A DNA stretch of 64,000 bases from Bradyrhizobium barranii subsp. apii (GTDB lineage: Bacteria > Pseudomonadota > Alphaproteobacteria > Rhizobiales > Xanthobacteraceae). The position numbers were made by a program, and so were the translations under genes. Shown here one piece after another: positions 9,740 to 17,120 of this stretch. Under the pieces are notes generated by a model, which did no database searches, was not told the DNA's origin, and was given only the letters and a program-made list of their open reading frames with translations. The stretch spans positions 5,640,501-5,704,500 of the forward strand of contig NZ_CP096255.1 of NCBI RefSeq assembly GCF_011516635.5, written 5' to 3'. Numbering within the stretch: position 1 is the stretch's first letter; the number at the start of each line of letters is the position of its first letter.

Positions 9740-10078
9740 AGAATTACGGCGACCGTGCGCTAAATTTATCGCCATCGCCCCCTGCCGGTCTTGCCTCGTC
9801 GCTTCACGTTTGGTGGACCGTGTCAGTTAAGTGCACTGTCATCGTATTTAAAGCTCGTACTTCAGCGGTGGCTGCGGTCGGTACAGTACAACGGCTAAGT
9901 AAGCCAATGCGGTAAGTTGTGCGGCCGCAAGCAGGACAAGGAGACCATCAGTATAAAAGGGAAGGTATTGCATCACATCGCGCACAGAACCACTACTGCT
10001 CACCCTCTTCCCGATCGCGAAACAAGAGCGTTCGGAACAGGGGACTTGGAATTACGGTGACAGTGCACTCAACTTTTA
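9740..10078. repeat. Three copies of a GAATTACGG(T/C)GAC(A/C)GTG repeat
   Basis: The motif GAATTACGGYGACMGTGCRCT occurs at 9741-9761 (+) and 10049-10070 (+), with a divergent inverted copy at about 9822-9848 (AGTTAAGTGCACTGTCA). Similar sequences are known to me as REP-like repeats associated with Y1 (RAYT) transposases, but no transposase gene is present. Between copies I see no gene in 9731-10082. The segment is AT-richer than its surroundings. Confidence 0.5.
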
Positions 10079-10082
10079 GCTC

Positions 10083-10146
10083 GCAGGATGGGTAGAGCAC
10101 TTGCGAAACCCATCGTGCCATGACGGCTATTGATGGGTTTCGCTTC
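10083..10146. repeat. Interspersed palindromic repeat, GGATGGGT type, copy 1
   Basis: An imperfect inverted repeat: GGATGGGTAGAGCACTTGCG on one side and GATGGGTTTCGCTTCGCCC on the other, with AAACCCATC near the middle. A close relative lies at 16676-16740. It is non-coding, and its function is unknown. Confidence 0.6.
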
Positions 10147-10157
10147 GCCCAGAGACC

Positions 10158-10361
10158 TCACGGCTCATCATTCGCCGGAGCGTTGCGGCGTGATTGCCTT
10201 GCCGCTTGCCTTGCGTCTTTTCTGGCAACCCAGTGCGCGCGAAATCGCTTCGCGGCATGAAACGCCCGCGGCGCCACGACCTGAAACGCCATGGAGGCAA
10301 CGCCGGCGACAAATCCCTTCACCACGTCAAAAGCGAAATCGGGTCCAAAATACTCCCACAT
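10158..10361 (-). CDS. Small hypothetical protein (67 aa)
   Basis: The frame starts with an ATG preceded by an AGGATGCAGGG ribosome site at suitable spacing. The first ~30 residues are aromatic and mildly hydrophobic (MWEYFGPDFAFDVVKGFVAG), and the tail is strongly basic (RKDARQAARQSRRN). It may be a small membrane-associated protein. I recognise no family. The gene overlaps the edge of a repeat at its 3' end. Confidence 0.5.
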   Translation of the reverse strand: MWEYFGPDFAFDVVKGFVAGVASMAFQVVAPRAFHAAKRFRAHWVARKDARQAARQSRRNAPANDEP

Positions 10362-10413
10362 GACCCTGCATCCTTCTTCGCGAAGGCACCGCCGGGCAGT
10401 CGTGGGCTGACAT

Positions 10414-10451
10414 GAAAAATGGAAAGGCCCCGTCCGTCACCGGCGGGGCCT
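10414..10451 (-). terminator. GC-rich hairpin, possible terminator
   Basis: AGGCCCCG and CGGGGCCT arms (10425-10432 and 10444-10451) form a strong stem. On the minus strand the stem is followed by TTTCCATTTTTC, which suits rho-independent termination of a leftward transcript. No confident leftward gene ends just to its right. The rest of 10362-10748 holds no convincing gene; a 66-codon frame at 10510-10710 (+) lacks a ribosome site. Confidence 0.4.
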
Positions 10452-10748
10452 CAAGAAAATCCCTGCACGCGCCGTTGCGCGCACGCGAAATCTCTCGGTT
10501 CACCCGCTCATGGTGGACACGATGAAAGAGCTGCAAAGCATGGCCGTGCGATTGAAAACGCCCATAGCGATCATCCCGAAATTGCCAGATGCCGACCCGC
10601 CGGTGCGCATCGCCGAGCAAGCGCACGAGGGTATAGTGTCGGCGCTAAAGAAGCAGACCCGAGGGCTGCCGTCTGTGTGCCATTTCACAATTGGCGGAAG
10701 ACTTTTATAAGGCATGATGAGCAAGCGTGGCCCGCAGGAAGGACCGCC

Positions 10749-10922
10749 ATGAACGGCAATCGCTACTACGGGGTTCGGGTCGAGGGCGCCAAATACGGCG
10801 TGGGTTTTGGCTCCGCACTCGCCATCGCAATCTCCTACACCAACAATCATTCGATCCTGTGGGCGATCATCCACGGCATCTTGGGCTGGCTCTACGTGGT
10901 CTATGTCGCCCTGTTCGGGTGA
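10749..10922 (+). CDS. Small membrane protein (57 aa)
   Basis: A 57-residue protein with a strong ribosome site (AGGAAGG, 6 bases before the ATG). Residues ~17-30 (VGFGSALAIAISYT) and ~36-56 (ILWAIIHGILGWLYVVYVAL) look like two membrane spans joined by a short NNHS loop. It is probably an inner-membrane protein of unknown role. The start was chosen for its ribosome site; a longer in-frame extension upstream has no support. Confidence 0.7.
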   Translation: MNGNRYYGVRVEGAKYGVGFGSALAIAISYTNNHSILWAIIHGILGWLYVVYVALFG

Positions 10923-11158
10923 CGACGAACGCGCGAGGACCAGGACGCCCGCTATTGCGAGCCACCGGGTCCGCGCGGAGCGCGGCCCGATGACAGGCTC
11001 TGCGACGCAGTCCAGGCCGTCACCCGCGAATTGCGCCTTGCCGATGCCCGGCAAAATCTCACCACATGGCCGCCACGCAAGCGACAACCCACAATCGCGA
11101 TTTCAGCGCAAACACGACGGAGGCTTGCGGCTTCAGCGATATTCAGGAGTTATTTGCA

Positions 11159-11746
11159 ATGTTGAGTGCGGGCGAAAATAAGACAACGGGAAAATCCGGC
11201 CGGCGCGGCGCGAAGAAGAAGGCCGGGCAACGGACCAGGGCCGGCGAGCAACACGCAGCTGCAGCCCATCAACTGCCGGATGCCTCGGCGGAGATCAGCC
11301 AAGAGACTAAGCAAGAGAACAGGCAAGAGGCCGAGCAAGAGATAAGGCAAGAGACGAGCCGAGAGATCAGTGCTCAGGTACCCTCGGCTGCAGCCTTGCC
11401 AGGCGAGGCTTCCGGGATGGAGATCGCTGCAAGCGCGCCCGTCGCACCGGTGGAACCCTCCCAGGCCAGCCCGCAGGCGATTGCCGATGCCTATAGCGAC
11501 TACACGAGGACGTCGCTTGAGCACGCCTGGACCTTCCTGGGAAAGCTCGCGGCGGCGCGCTCACCCGTCGAGGCCTTTGAGCTTCAGATGGAGTACGCGA
11601 AACAGGTGTGCGGATCGTTGATCGCCGAATCCCAGAAGATCGCCGAGTTGCATGGACAATTGACCAGACAAAGGGTCATGCATTTTGAGGGATTCGTGGC
11701 CAAGCTCACCCAGACGACGCTCGAAATTCGCGCGACACGTCACTAA
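11159..11746 (+). CDS. Phasin-family protein
   Basis: A 195-residue protein. Residues 1-~110 are low-complexity: Lys/Arg-rich (KKAGQR), then Gln/Glu repeats (QETKQENRQEAEQE), then Ala/Pro. Residues ~112-190 form an amphipathic helical phasin domain (YSDYTRTSLEHAWTFLGKLAAARSPVEAFELQ) typical of proteins that coat polyhydroxyalkanoate granules. The ATG at 11159 has AGGAG 9 bases upstream, so I prefer it to an upstream in-frame ATG at 11066. Such proteins stabilise storage granules; a different granule or cell-surface role for this Gln/Glu-rich variant is possible. Confidence 0.75.
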   Translation: MLSAGENKTTGKSGRRGAKKKAGQRTRAGEQHAAAAHQLPDASAEISQETKQENRQEAEQEIRQETSREISAQVPSAAALPGEASGMEIAASAPVAPVEPSQASPQAIADAYSDYTRTSLEHAWTFLGKLAAARSPVEAFELQMEYAKQVCGSLIAESQKIAELHGQLTRQRVMHFEGFVAKLTQTTLEIRATRH

Positions 11747-11785
11747 CGACAACTGCGTATTCCGACACAGCGGGGGGGAGCGAGC

Positions 11786-11853
11786 GTAGCCCGGATGGAG
11801 CGACTTGTCCGCCGTAGCTCGAAGAGCGAAGGCGGAAGCGAAATCCGGGCTAC
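11786..11853. repeat. GTAGCCCGGATGGAGCG inverted repeat
   Basis: GTAGCCCGGAT at one end pairs with ATCCGGGCTAC at the other. The middle carries GACTTGTCCGCCGTAGCTCGA and GAGCGAAGGCGGAAGCG, which also pair. The same family recurs at 30974, 46776, 53230 (variant), 54603 and 58827. Confidence 0.75.
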
Positions 11854-11879
11854 CTGCCGCGGTCTCGGCATCGGCTAAC

Positions 11880-11978
11880 GCATGATCCGGAAAAGTGCGA
11901 AGCGGTTTTCCGAAAAGATCATGCTCAAACAACAACCTAAAGCGCGATGACGATTCATCCCAATCTCATCGCGCTTTA
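11880..11978. repeat. Rhizobial two-hairpin intergenic repeat
   Basis: Two adjacent palindromes: GCATGATC(CGGAAAA)...(TTTTCCG)...GATCATGC at 11880-11924, and TAAAGCGCGATGA...TCATCGCGCTTTA at 11938-11978. Elements of this design are common between genes in Rhizobiales. The second hairpin ends exactly on the stop codon of the next leftward gene and may serve as its terminator. Confidence 0.65.
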
Positions 11979-12173
11979 GCCGGTTGTCTTGGCCCGCTGC
12001 ACTTCGTGCGGGTGGCGACGATCGCCGCGCCGATTTGACTTGCGAACGTAGGTGACGAGTGCCTCGGGGTTCTCGAGCTTGATCTTCAGCGCCGCGACCA
12101 ATGCGTCCTCGGCTTCGATCGTGAGCACCTTGGCACGCACCCCGAGCTTCAACCCGACAGTATATGACGTCAT
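11976..12173 (-). CDS. Small conserved-type hypothetical protein (65 aa)
   Basis: A 65-residue soluble protein: a short beta-like start (MTSYTVGLKLGVRAKVLTIEAED), an alanine-rich helix (ALVAALKIKLENPEALVTYV) and a basic tail (RKSNRRGDRRHPHE). The ATG at 12173 has GTGGAG at good spacing; a GTG 12 bases upstream is less likely because it would overlap that ribosome site. I do not recognise the family. The stop codon lies in the repeat hairpin that follows. Confidence 0.6.
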   Translation of the reverse strand: MTSYTVGLKLGVRAKVLTIEAEDALVAALKIKLENPEALVTYVRKSNRRGDRRHPHEVQRAKTTG

Positions 12174-12273
12174 GGCAGACTCCACGGGTCCAGGCTTCCA
12201 CCGTACCTCAATCGGCGTCTCTTCGGAACAGCCCTGCTCAACACATCCCCTTTCGCCGCCGAATAAAGCCGGA

Positions 12274-12570
12274 TCACGACCGCTCTATCAGGATCGGTGA
12301 ACCGAGCTCTTCGAAATGAAAGAGCTGAAAGACCCGCTGGCCGTTGAAGTCGAGCACTCTCAAATCATCGGTTTCGTGCAGATTGCTTTCGACTGCGTGA
12401 AAGTGCCCGCCGTAGCGCTCTCTGGCGAGCGACAAGGGAACCTCGAACGCGACGAACTTGCCGATGCCTTTTTGCCTGAGCACCCCAAGGAGCTTCTGGT
12501 CGTCCAGGGACTGGTGCGAGGTGAGAATGAGCAGCGGACCGCTCGCCGTGAGCAGCAGAAGCGATTTCAT
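12274..12570 (-). CDS. Hypothetical protein (98 aa)
   Basis: A 98-residue protein preceded by a near-perfect ribosome site (AAAGGAGG). It begins with a hydrophobic beta-like segment (MKSLLLLTASGPLLILTSHQS) that is too polar downstream to be a clear signal peptide, then has mixed alpha/beta composition (KFVAFEVPLSLARERYGGHF, VLDFNGQRVFQLF). I recognise no family. It ends 100 bases from the 65-residue gene in the same direction, so the two may share a transcript. Confidence 0.65.
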   Translation of the reverse strand: MKSLLLLTASGPLLILTSHQSLDDQKLLGVLRQKGIGKFVAFEVPLSLARERYGGHFHAVESNLHETDDLRVLDFNGQRVFQLFHFEELGSPILIERS

Positions 12571-12596
12571 TGGATCCTCCTTTGCGCCCCTCCCTA

Positions 12597-13049
12597 CCTG
12601 ATCTTCGCCGGGACTCCTTCAGGCGCTCCAGCTCCGTACGAACCTGCGCCTCCATGGCGTCTTGCAATGCGAGTATGCCCCTGCTGGACAATTCTGCGGA
12701 GGCCTTTCTGTCCAGATTCTGCTTCCAATCCCGGATGGCTTGCTTGGTGGCCTTTTGGGCCTCCGACGTCGTCTTAACGTACTCCGTCAATGGGAGTGCG
12801 GCAGTCCGATCGTCGGAAGGATAGGCCTCACCGTTGTCCAACACAACGCGCGAGCGAAGGAGAAATTATGGCGGGCTACGGTTGCTGAAGCAGCCGGGCG
12901 CTGCTCCCCGGGGCATCCCTGCGACGTGCTGTGCTATCGCGGGAGGAAGCGCCATGAGGGTCTCCACCGCGACACTCGCCCTGCTTCTTTCAGGTCCGGC
13001 CGCGGCCCCAGGAGTGCCAGACATGCTCAATGGCCGACGCCTGCATGAC
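12597..13049. pseudogene. Small secreted-protein gene split by a local inversion (paralogue of 16330-16617)
   Basis: The C-terminal two thirds of the intact paralogue at 16330-16617 is present on the minus strand at about 12597-12786 (EAQKATKQAIRDWKQNLD, SSRGILALQDAMEAQVR), with a one-base deletion near the end. The N-terminal third, its ribosome site and upstream sequence lie on the plus strand at about 12900-13048 (MRVSTATLALLLSGPAAA, one extra base after the signal peptide). Inverting about 12787-13048 restores the paralogue's order. The product is certainly broken. Confidence 0.8.
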
Positions 13050-13059
13050 GCCCGACTGG

Positions 13060-14085
13060 ATGGAGCGCGCATCGGTGCCTGAAGCGAACGACCCCAAGCC
13101 TGATACCGACAAGCCTGAGGCCCAAAAGCCTGAGGCCGCCAAGCCGGACGAGGTGCGCGCCGATGGCGGGCTGGCGCGGGCCTATGACCAGATCAAGAGC
13201 GCAGAGCAAGACCTTGCGCGGCTGGACCGGCTGGTTTCCGGAATGGAACGCGGCAACGAAGTCCCGCGGGCCTCGCAGGCCAGCGCCGGAGCGAAGGCAG
13301 CCGAGGGTCCCAAGGACAAGGTGCCGGCACCGGTTAGCAAGGTGGGCAATCAAGGCCTGAAGGGAGATCGGACCATGCTGCGTGCCCTGGTTGGCCTCGT
13401 GTTGGCGATCGGCCTTCTCGGCGCCGCCTTCGCTTCGCAATATCGCGATGAGGCCAAGTCGATGACCAGGTCCATCATGGCGCGATGGGCTCCGCCGGCC
13501 GCGAGCGAACCCGCGCGAGCGTCCGTGGTCGAAAGTCCGGCGCAACCGCCGGCCGTGCAACTGGCTGCTGCGGATGGGCCCAGTCCGGTGCCCGCGCCGC
13601 CGCTCGGCAAGGAAACGGAAAGCGCTCCAAGAGCTGAGGCTCCAAAACCTGACGCTGCAAGACCTGACGCGCCAAGAACCGGCGCCACGGCGCCTGATCC
13701 GTCATCGTCCGATCTCGCGCAATCGCTCAAGACCATCACCAGCGAGCTTGCGAGCATCAACGGAAAGCTCGAGCAACTGAAAAGCCGCAACGAGCAGACG
13801 CTGCGCGAGCAGGCCGACACCATTCAACAGCTCAAGGCGGCGCAGGAGAAGGATGCCGCGGACAATGCGCGCCTCGCCGCACAGGTCCAGGCGCTGCAAA
13901 CGCAACTGACGACGTCAGCCGCGCCTGCACCCGCGAAACCGGTCGTGCGGAGCGCGACGAGCAACGAGACGGCTGCGCCTGCACGGCCGCACGTGCAAGC
14001 GACCGCCCCCCGGCGGCCCAGGCCGCCGCGAGGACGCTGGATGCCCCCGCCCTATATGGCCGACCCCTACGATCCGGATTGGTAA
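13060..14085 (+). CDS. Membrane-anchored Ala/Pro-rich coiled-coil protein
   Basis: Layout from the ATG at 13060 (341 aa): a charged Lys/Pro/Glu-rich cytoplasmic part (residues 1-100, repeats like KPEAQKPEAAKPD), one membrane span (about 106-126, MLRALVGLVLAIGLLGAAFA), an Ala/Pro-rich linker, a coiled coil (about 220-285, with LKTITSELASINGKLEQLK) and a Pro/Arg tail. The gene at 39948-40982 has the same plan. It resembles nothing of known function; an envelope-spanning scaffold is a guess. The start is uncertain: the right breakpoint of the adjacent inversion lies about 11 bases upstream and may have removed the original ribosome site. An in-frame ATG at 13030 lies in inverted DNA. Confidence 0.65.
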   Translation: MERASVPEANDPKPDTDKPEAQKPEAAKPDEVRADGGLARAYDQIKSAEQDLARLDRLVSGMERGNEVPRASQASAGAKAAEGPKDKVPAPVSKVGNQGLKGDRTMLRALVGLVLAIGLLGAAFASQYRDEAKSMTRSIMARWAPPAASEPARASVVESPAQPPAVQLAAADGPSPVPAPPLGKETESAPRAEAPKPDAARPDAPRTGATAPDPSSSDLAQSLKTITSELASINGKLEQLKSRNEQTLREQADTIQQLKAAQEKDAADNARLAAQVQALQTQLTTSAAPAPAKPVVRSATSNETAAPARPHVQATAPRRPRPPRGRWMPPPYMADPYDPDW

Positions 14086-14101
14086 GCCGTCAGCGTTCTC
14101 G

Positions 14102-14131
14102 GCCAAGAGGCTTGGTGCCAAGAGCCTTGGT
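14102..14131. repeat. 15-bp tandem, self-complementary repeat
   Basis: GCCAAGAGGCTTGGT is followed at once by GCCAAGAGCCTTGGT. Each copy is nearly palindromic, so the pair can fold into a hairpin 17 bases past the stop of the coiled-coil gene. A terminator role is possible, but no T-run follows. Confidence 0.5.
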
Positions 14132-14216
14132 GCTATGCTGCGCGGTGATCGGCCGGCAGGCCCTCGGCCAGATCTGTGCGACGTCACGACGGGCCTCGGC
14201 ATGAAGGAGCGAGCCC

Positions 14217-14480
14217 ATGACCAGGCACCTTTCACGCGTCCTGTTGACCCCAATGATGCTTTTGTTTGCAGTCTGCGCGGCCAGCGCCGCAGACGGCTGC
14301 GGCACCGGTTGCCACGCCACCGTTTCCGGCGCGTGCGTGGTCGATGGCTGGGCAACGGGTGCGCGGGTCTGGAATCAATGTCCGGCCACGTCGCGTGCGC
14401 GTCCGCCTTGCGGCGGTTCGGATTACGTCTGGGACTCTCGCAAACGGGCTTGTTTCCCGTCGACGCGCGATTGGCTTTGA
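14217..14480 (+). CDS. Small secreted cysteine-rich protein (87 aa)
   Basis: The ATG is preceded by AAGGAG at 7-base spacing. Residues 1-~25 are a signal peptide (LLTPMMLLFAVCAASA) with a likely cut after ASA. The mature ~62 residues hold six cysteines (GCGTGC, GACVV, QCPA, PPCGG, RACF), suggesting disulfide bonds in the periplasm or outside. It resembles DUF3551-like small secreted rhizobial proteins in size only. Function unknown. Confidence 0.72.
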   Translation: MTRHLSRVLLTPMMLLFAVCAASAADGCGTGCHATVSGACVVDGWATGARVWNQCPATSRARPPCGGSDYVWDSRKRACFPSTRDWL

Positions 14481-14548
14481 AGCCCAGCCCGCAGGATCGG
14501 GGCGCGCGAGCGCTCACCCCATCCTGCGAACGACGCTCTACGCCCGCC

Positions 14549-15055
14549 TCACCGTACCTCGCACACCGACACCTTGGCTTCGATCCCGGTCGGCTCGAGC
14601 TCTTCCGTCGCAAGCTCCTCGCTGCAGTACTCGCCGACCGAGACGTCCTTCATCCTGCGCTTGACCTGCTCGCACGTCTTGCGGACGTCTTCCGTGAAGA
14701 GCGCGCATTCCTCGATGCGCTTGAAGATCTTCCGCCCCTCGTCGCGATACCCCGCTGCCGTCTCGCGCATGAAGGCGATCGCATCATGGACCTGGGCTGT
14801 CAGCGCCTCGCATTTTCGCGCGGCATCGATCAGCTCGGCGCCCATGGCCTCGATCTCCTTTGCAGCGGACTCATAGTCACGAATGACCGCCTCTGCACTG
14901 AGCGCGCCCACCCGCGTGACCCCCTCGGTGTGCTCGACGTAATCGGGCAGCGCAATTGAAGCAATCGAGCTTCCCGTGCGCACCGATGCAATGTCCGCCT
15001 CGAGCTGGACCAGGTTTACGCCTTCACGTCTGCGCAATTGTTCGACACTTGCCAT
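14549..15055 (-). CDS. Coiled-coil hypothetical protein (168 aa)
   Basis: A 168-residue, mostly helical, acidic protein. Residues ~60-130 have heptad-like spacing (EAVIRDYESAAKEIEAMGAELIDAARKCEAL), and cysteines occur at regular intervals towards the C-terminus. No signal peptide or membrane span. The start at 15055 has GGAGG 7 bases upstream; an in-frame start 15 bases earlier is less likely. It is convergent with the Cys-rich secreted protein gene. I recognise no family; a chemotaxis- or phasin-like bundle is possible. Confidence 0.68.
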   Translation of the reverse strand: MASVEQLRRREGVNLVQLEADIASVRTGSSIASIALPDYVEHTEGVTRVGALSAEAVIRDYESAAKEIEAMGAELIDAARKCEALTAQVHDAIAFMRETAAGYRDEGRKIFKRIEECALFTEDVRKTCEQVKRRMKDVSVGEYCSEELATEELEPTGIEAKVSVCEVR

Positions 15056-15200
15056 GATCGACCCTCCCAATACGCTCCCCGTACCCCAAACGGCACTGAG
15101 TGTATTACGTGGATAAGCGACCTTCTAATCAGATATGCAGTTGACAGTCGCAGCTTTGCCATTTTTGTGCAGTTGCCGCCGCGGCACGCAGCGATGATGG

Positions 15201-16070
15201 ATGTCATCCCCATCAACTTCGTCAGGTGATGGATTTCGCAAAGCCTCAACTCATCCACGCGCTTCCACCAGACCCATGCCAAGGAAAAGCAAGAGCCGCC
15301 TCCCCCGCCTTCGCAGCGTCCGGCGGGGCGCCCGGTGGGTGCGAAAGAGGTTCGCGCGCGCACCGAGCGTGGTTCGGATCGCGGGTAGCGTGGCGATCCT
15401 GCTTGCGGTCGCAGCGCTTGTGAACATCGTCTATCACGTCATCCGCAAGCCGACCGAGCTGTTCGTCCTTGTCGGCAACGCGCTGGACAAGGAACCGGCC
15501 GAGAACTGGCGGCAATACGGGCCGCTGTTCCGAAGCTTTTCCACCGCGACGATCACGCCGGAATTGCTGGCGGCGCTGGCGCAGGTCGAGAGTTCGGGCA
15601 ATCCGGTGGCGCGCACCTACTGGCGCTGGCGATTGAGCCTCAATCCGCTCGCGATCTACCGGCCCGCCTCCAGCGCCGTCGGCCTCTACCAGATGACCGA
15701 TCCAGCCTTCGCCGACGCCGCACGGTTCTGTGTCCGCGGCAACGCGGTCACGGAGACCGGCTGCGGGTTCACTGGCCTCTATAGCCGCGCGATCCCGAGC
15801 CACGCCATCGAGCTTGCATCGGTGTACCTGGACCGCAACGTGGCTGACGTTCTCGCCCGCGCGGGCGATGTGAAGGCAAGCCGCGAGCAGAAGCAGGATC
15901 TGGCCGCCTTCATCCATCTCTGCGGCGCAGGCCCCGCCACAGCCTACGCGCGCCGCAAGTTTCAGATGATCGCCGACGAACGCTGCGGCGATCACTCGGT
16001 TGCAAGCTATATCGCCAGGGTCAACGCGATGAAGCGGCAGTTCCTGCGACTATCGGCGGATGACCCGTAG
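15201..16070 (+). CDS. Lytic transglycosylase-like (SLT) membrane protein
   Basis: A 289-residue protein with a basic N-terminus (RKSKSRLPRLRSVRRGARWVRKR), one membrane span (about residues 58-80, VVRIAGSVAILLAVAALVNIVYHV) and a C-terminal SLT fold. LAALAQVESSGNP holds the presumed catalytic Glu and SSAVGLYQMTDPAF matches the SLT second motif. It would cut the glycan of peptidoglycan from the membrane. No secretion or conjugation genes are adjacent, so it is probably housekeeping. The start may instead be the in-frame ATG at 15276. Confidence 0.8.
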   Translation: MSSPSTSSGDGFRKASTHPRASTRPMPRKSKSRLPRLRSVRRGARWVRKRFARAPSVVRIAGSVAILLAVAALVNIVYHVIRKPTELFVLVGNALDKEPAENWRQYGPLFRSFSTATITPELLAALAQVESSGNPVARTYWRWRLSLNPLAIYRPASSAVGLYQMTDPAFADAARFCVRGNAVTETGCGFTGLYSRAIPSHAIELASVYLDRNVADVLARAGDVKASREQKQDLAAFIHLCGAGPATAYARRKFQMIADERCGDHSVASYIARVNAMKRQFLRLSADDP

Positions 16071-16110
16071 GGTGGGTTTGCCTGCAGCGCGAAGCGCAGT
16101 GCATCAGCCT
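16066..16110. repeat. Partial GTAGGGTGGGTT-type repeat
   Basis: Begins with CGTAGGGTGGG and includes GCGCGAAGCGC, resembling one arm of the interspersed element at 53230-53350. The rest of 16111-16329 shows no gene. Confidence 0.4.
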
Positions 16111-16329
16111 AGACATTCATTGTCGCGAGGGCGCGCGCTTCAGCGGGCTGGCCGGCGCTTTGAGGCGCGTTGATATCCTTCCAACACTCATCGCTTTCCC
16201 AACGCGCGCTTATGCGAGGCTTGCCGCGAAGAAGGCGCAACCAGTGCCTTGCCAGCCACGAATATCATGCGTTTTGGCAAAGGCTCAACCCGTCCCTATA
16301 TGCGGGTGCTTTCCGCCGCGCGCTTCGCC

Positions 16330-16617
16330 CTACCTGATCTTCGCCAGGCACTCCTTCAGCCGCTCCAGCTCGGAACGAACCTGCGCCTCCATCGCGTCCT
16401 GCAATGCGAGTATGCCCCTGCTGGACAATTCGGCGGAGGCCTTTCGGTCCAGATTCTGCTTCCAGTCCCGGATTGCTTGCTTCGTGGCCCTTTGGGCCTC
16501 CAACGTTGCCTTAGAGTACTCCTTCATGCAGGCGTCGGCCATTGAGCATGTCTGGCACTCCTGGGCGGCGGCCGGGCTTGAAAGAAGCAGGGCGAGTATC
16601 GCGGTAGGGACTCTCAT
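16330..16617 (-). CDS. Small secreted helical protein (95 aa)
   Basis: Start at 16617 with GGAGG upstream. Residues 1-20 form a signal peptide (VPTAILALLLSSPAAA). The mature part starts QECQTCSMADACM (three Cys in close spacing) and continues as a charged helix (ATKQAIRDWKQNLDRKASAE) ending in CLAKIR. It is periplasmic by prediction, and its function is unknown. A second, inversion-broken copy lies at 12597-13049, so the gene has duplicated in this region. Confidence 0.75.
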   Translation of the reverse strand: MRVPTAILALLLSSPAAAQECQTCSMADACMKEYSKATLEAQRATKQAIRDWKQNLDRKASAELSSRGILALQDAMEAQVRSELERLKECLAKIR

Positions 16618-16675
16618 GCTGATTCCTCCCGCCCAGGAGCATAGCACGTCTCGGGGATGCCTCGAGGAGCAGCGC

Positions 16676-16740
16676 GCAGGATGGGTGGAGCGCTTGCGAA
16701 ACCCATCGTGCCGCGACAGCTATCGATGGGCTTCGCTTCT
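16676..16740. repeat. Interspersed palindromic repeat, GGATGGGT type, copy 2
   Basis: Close relative of 10083-10146: GGATGGGTGGAGCGCTTGCG and GATGGGCTTCGCTTC arms around AAACCCATC. Confidence 0.6.
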
Positions 16741-16772
16741 CGTCTATTCCGCTCCGCGTCCGTCGATGGCCT

Positions 16773-17054
16773 TTACCACCAGTACGGCCACCGCCATCCC
16801 TCATAGCGGACCCATGACGACACATAGGGCGGGCCGTTCGGATCGACCCGGTCGTCTTCAGGGCGATAACGATATCGTGGAACAATGTAGTAATCCCACG
16901 GCGTCGGCCTGAGCACGGGCGCCGTGACGATAAGCCTCTGCTGTGGTTCGCGAACCACTTGGGCCTTCCGCGTCCGGGCCTCAGCGCCCGATATCCCGAG
17001 GTTGCACAGCACCAGGGCCGTTCCGAGCGCACACGCGGCGGTGATGATCTTCAT
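16773..17054 (-). CDS. Small secreted Tyr/Trp/Pro-rich protein (93 aa)
   Basis: Start at 17054 with AAGGAG upstream. Residues 1-~26 are a signal peptide (IITAACALGTALVLCNLGISG). The mature part is rich in Tyr, Trp, Arg and Pro (YYIVPRYRYRP, YEGWRWPYWW), a composition seen in small exported rhizobial proteins. No catalytic motif. Function unknown. Confidence 0.7.
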   Translation of the reverse strand: MKIITAACALGTALVLCNLGISGAEARTRKAQVVREPQQRLIVTAPVLRPTPWDYYIVPRYRYRPEDDRVDPNGPPYVSSWVRYEGWRWPYWW

Positions 17055-17120
17055 GCGTTGGTCTCCTTCCCTGGAAGAGTGCAAAAGGACGCAAGGCAAG
17101 GCAAGCTAAATTCGCTCGCG

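Noticed and set aside
10500..11087. 195-residue leftward frame opposite the small membrane protein
   Set aside because: No ribosome site, and a rightward gene with a strong ribosome site lies on the other strand.
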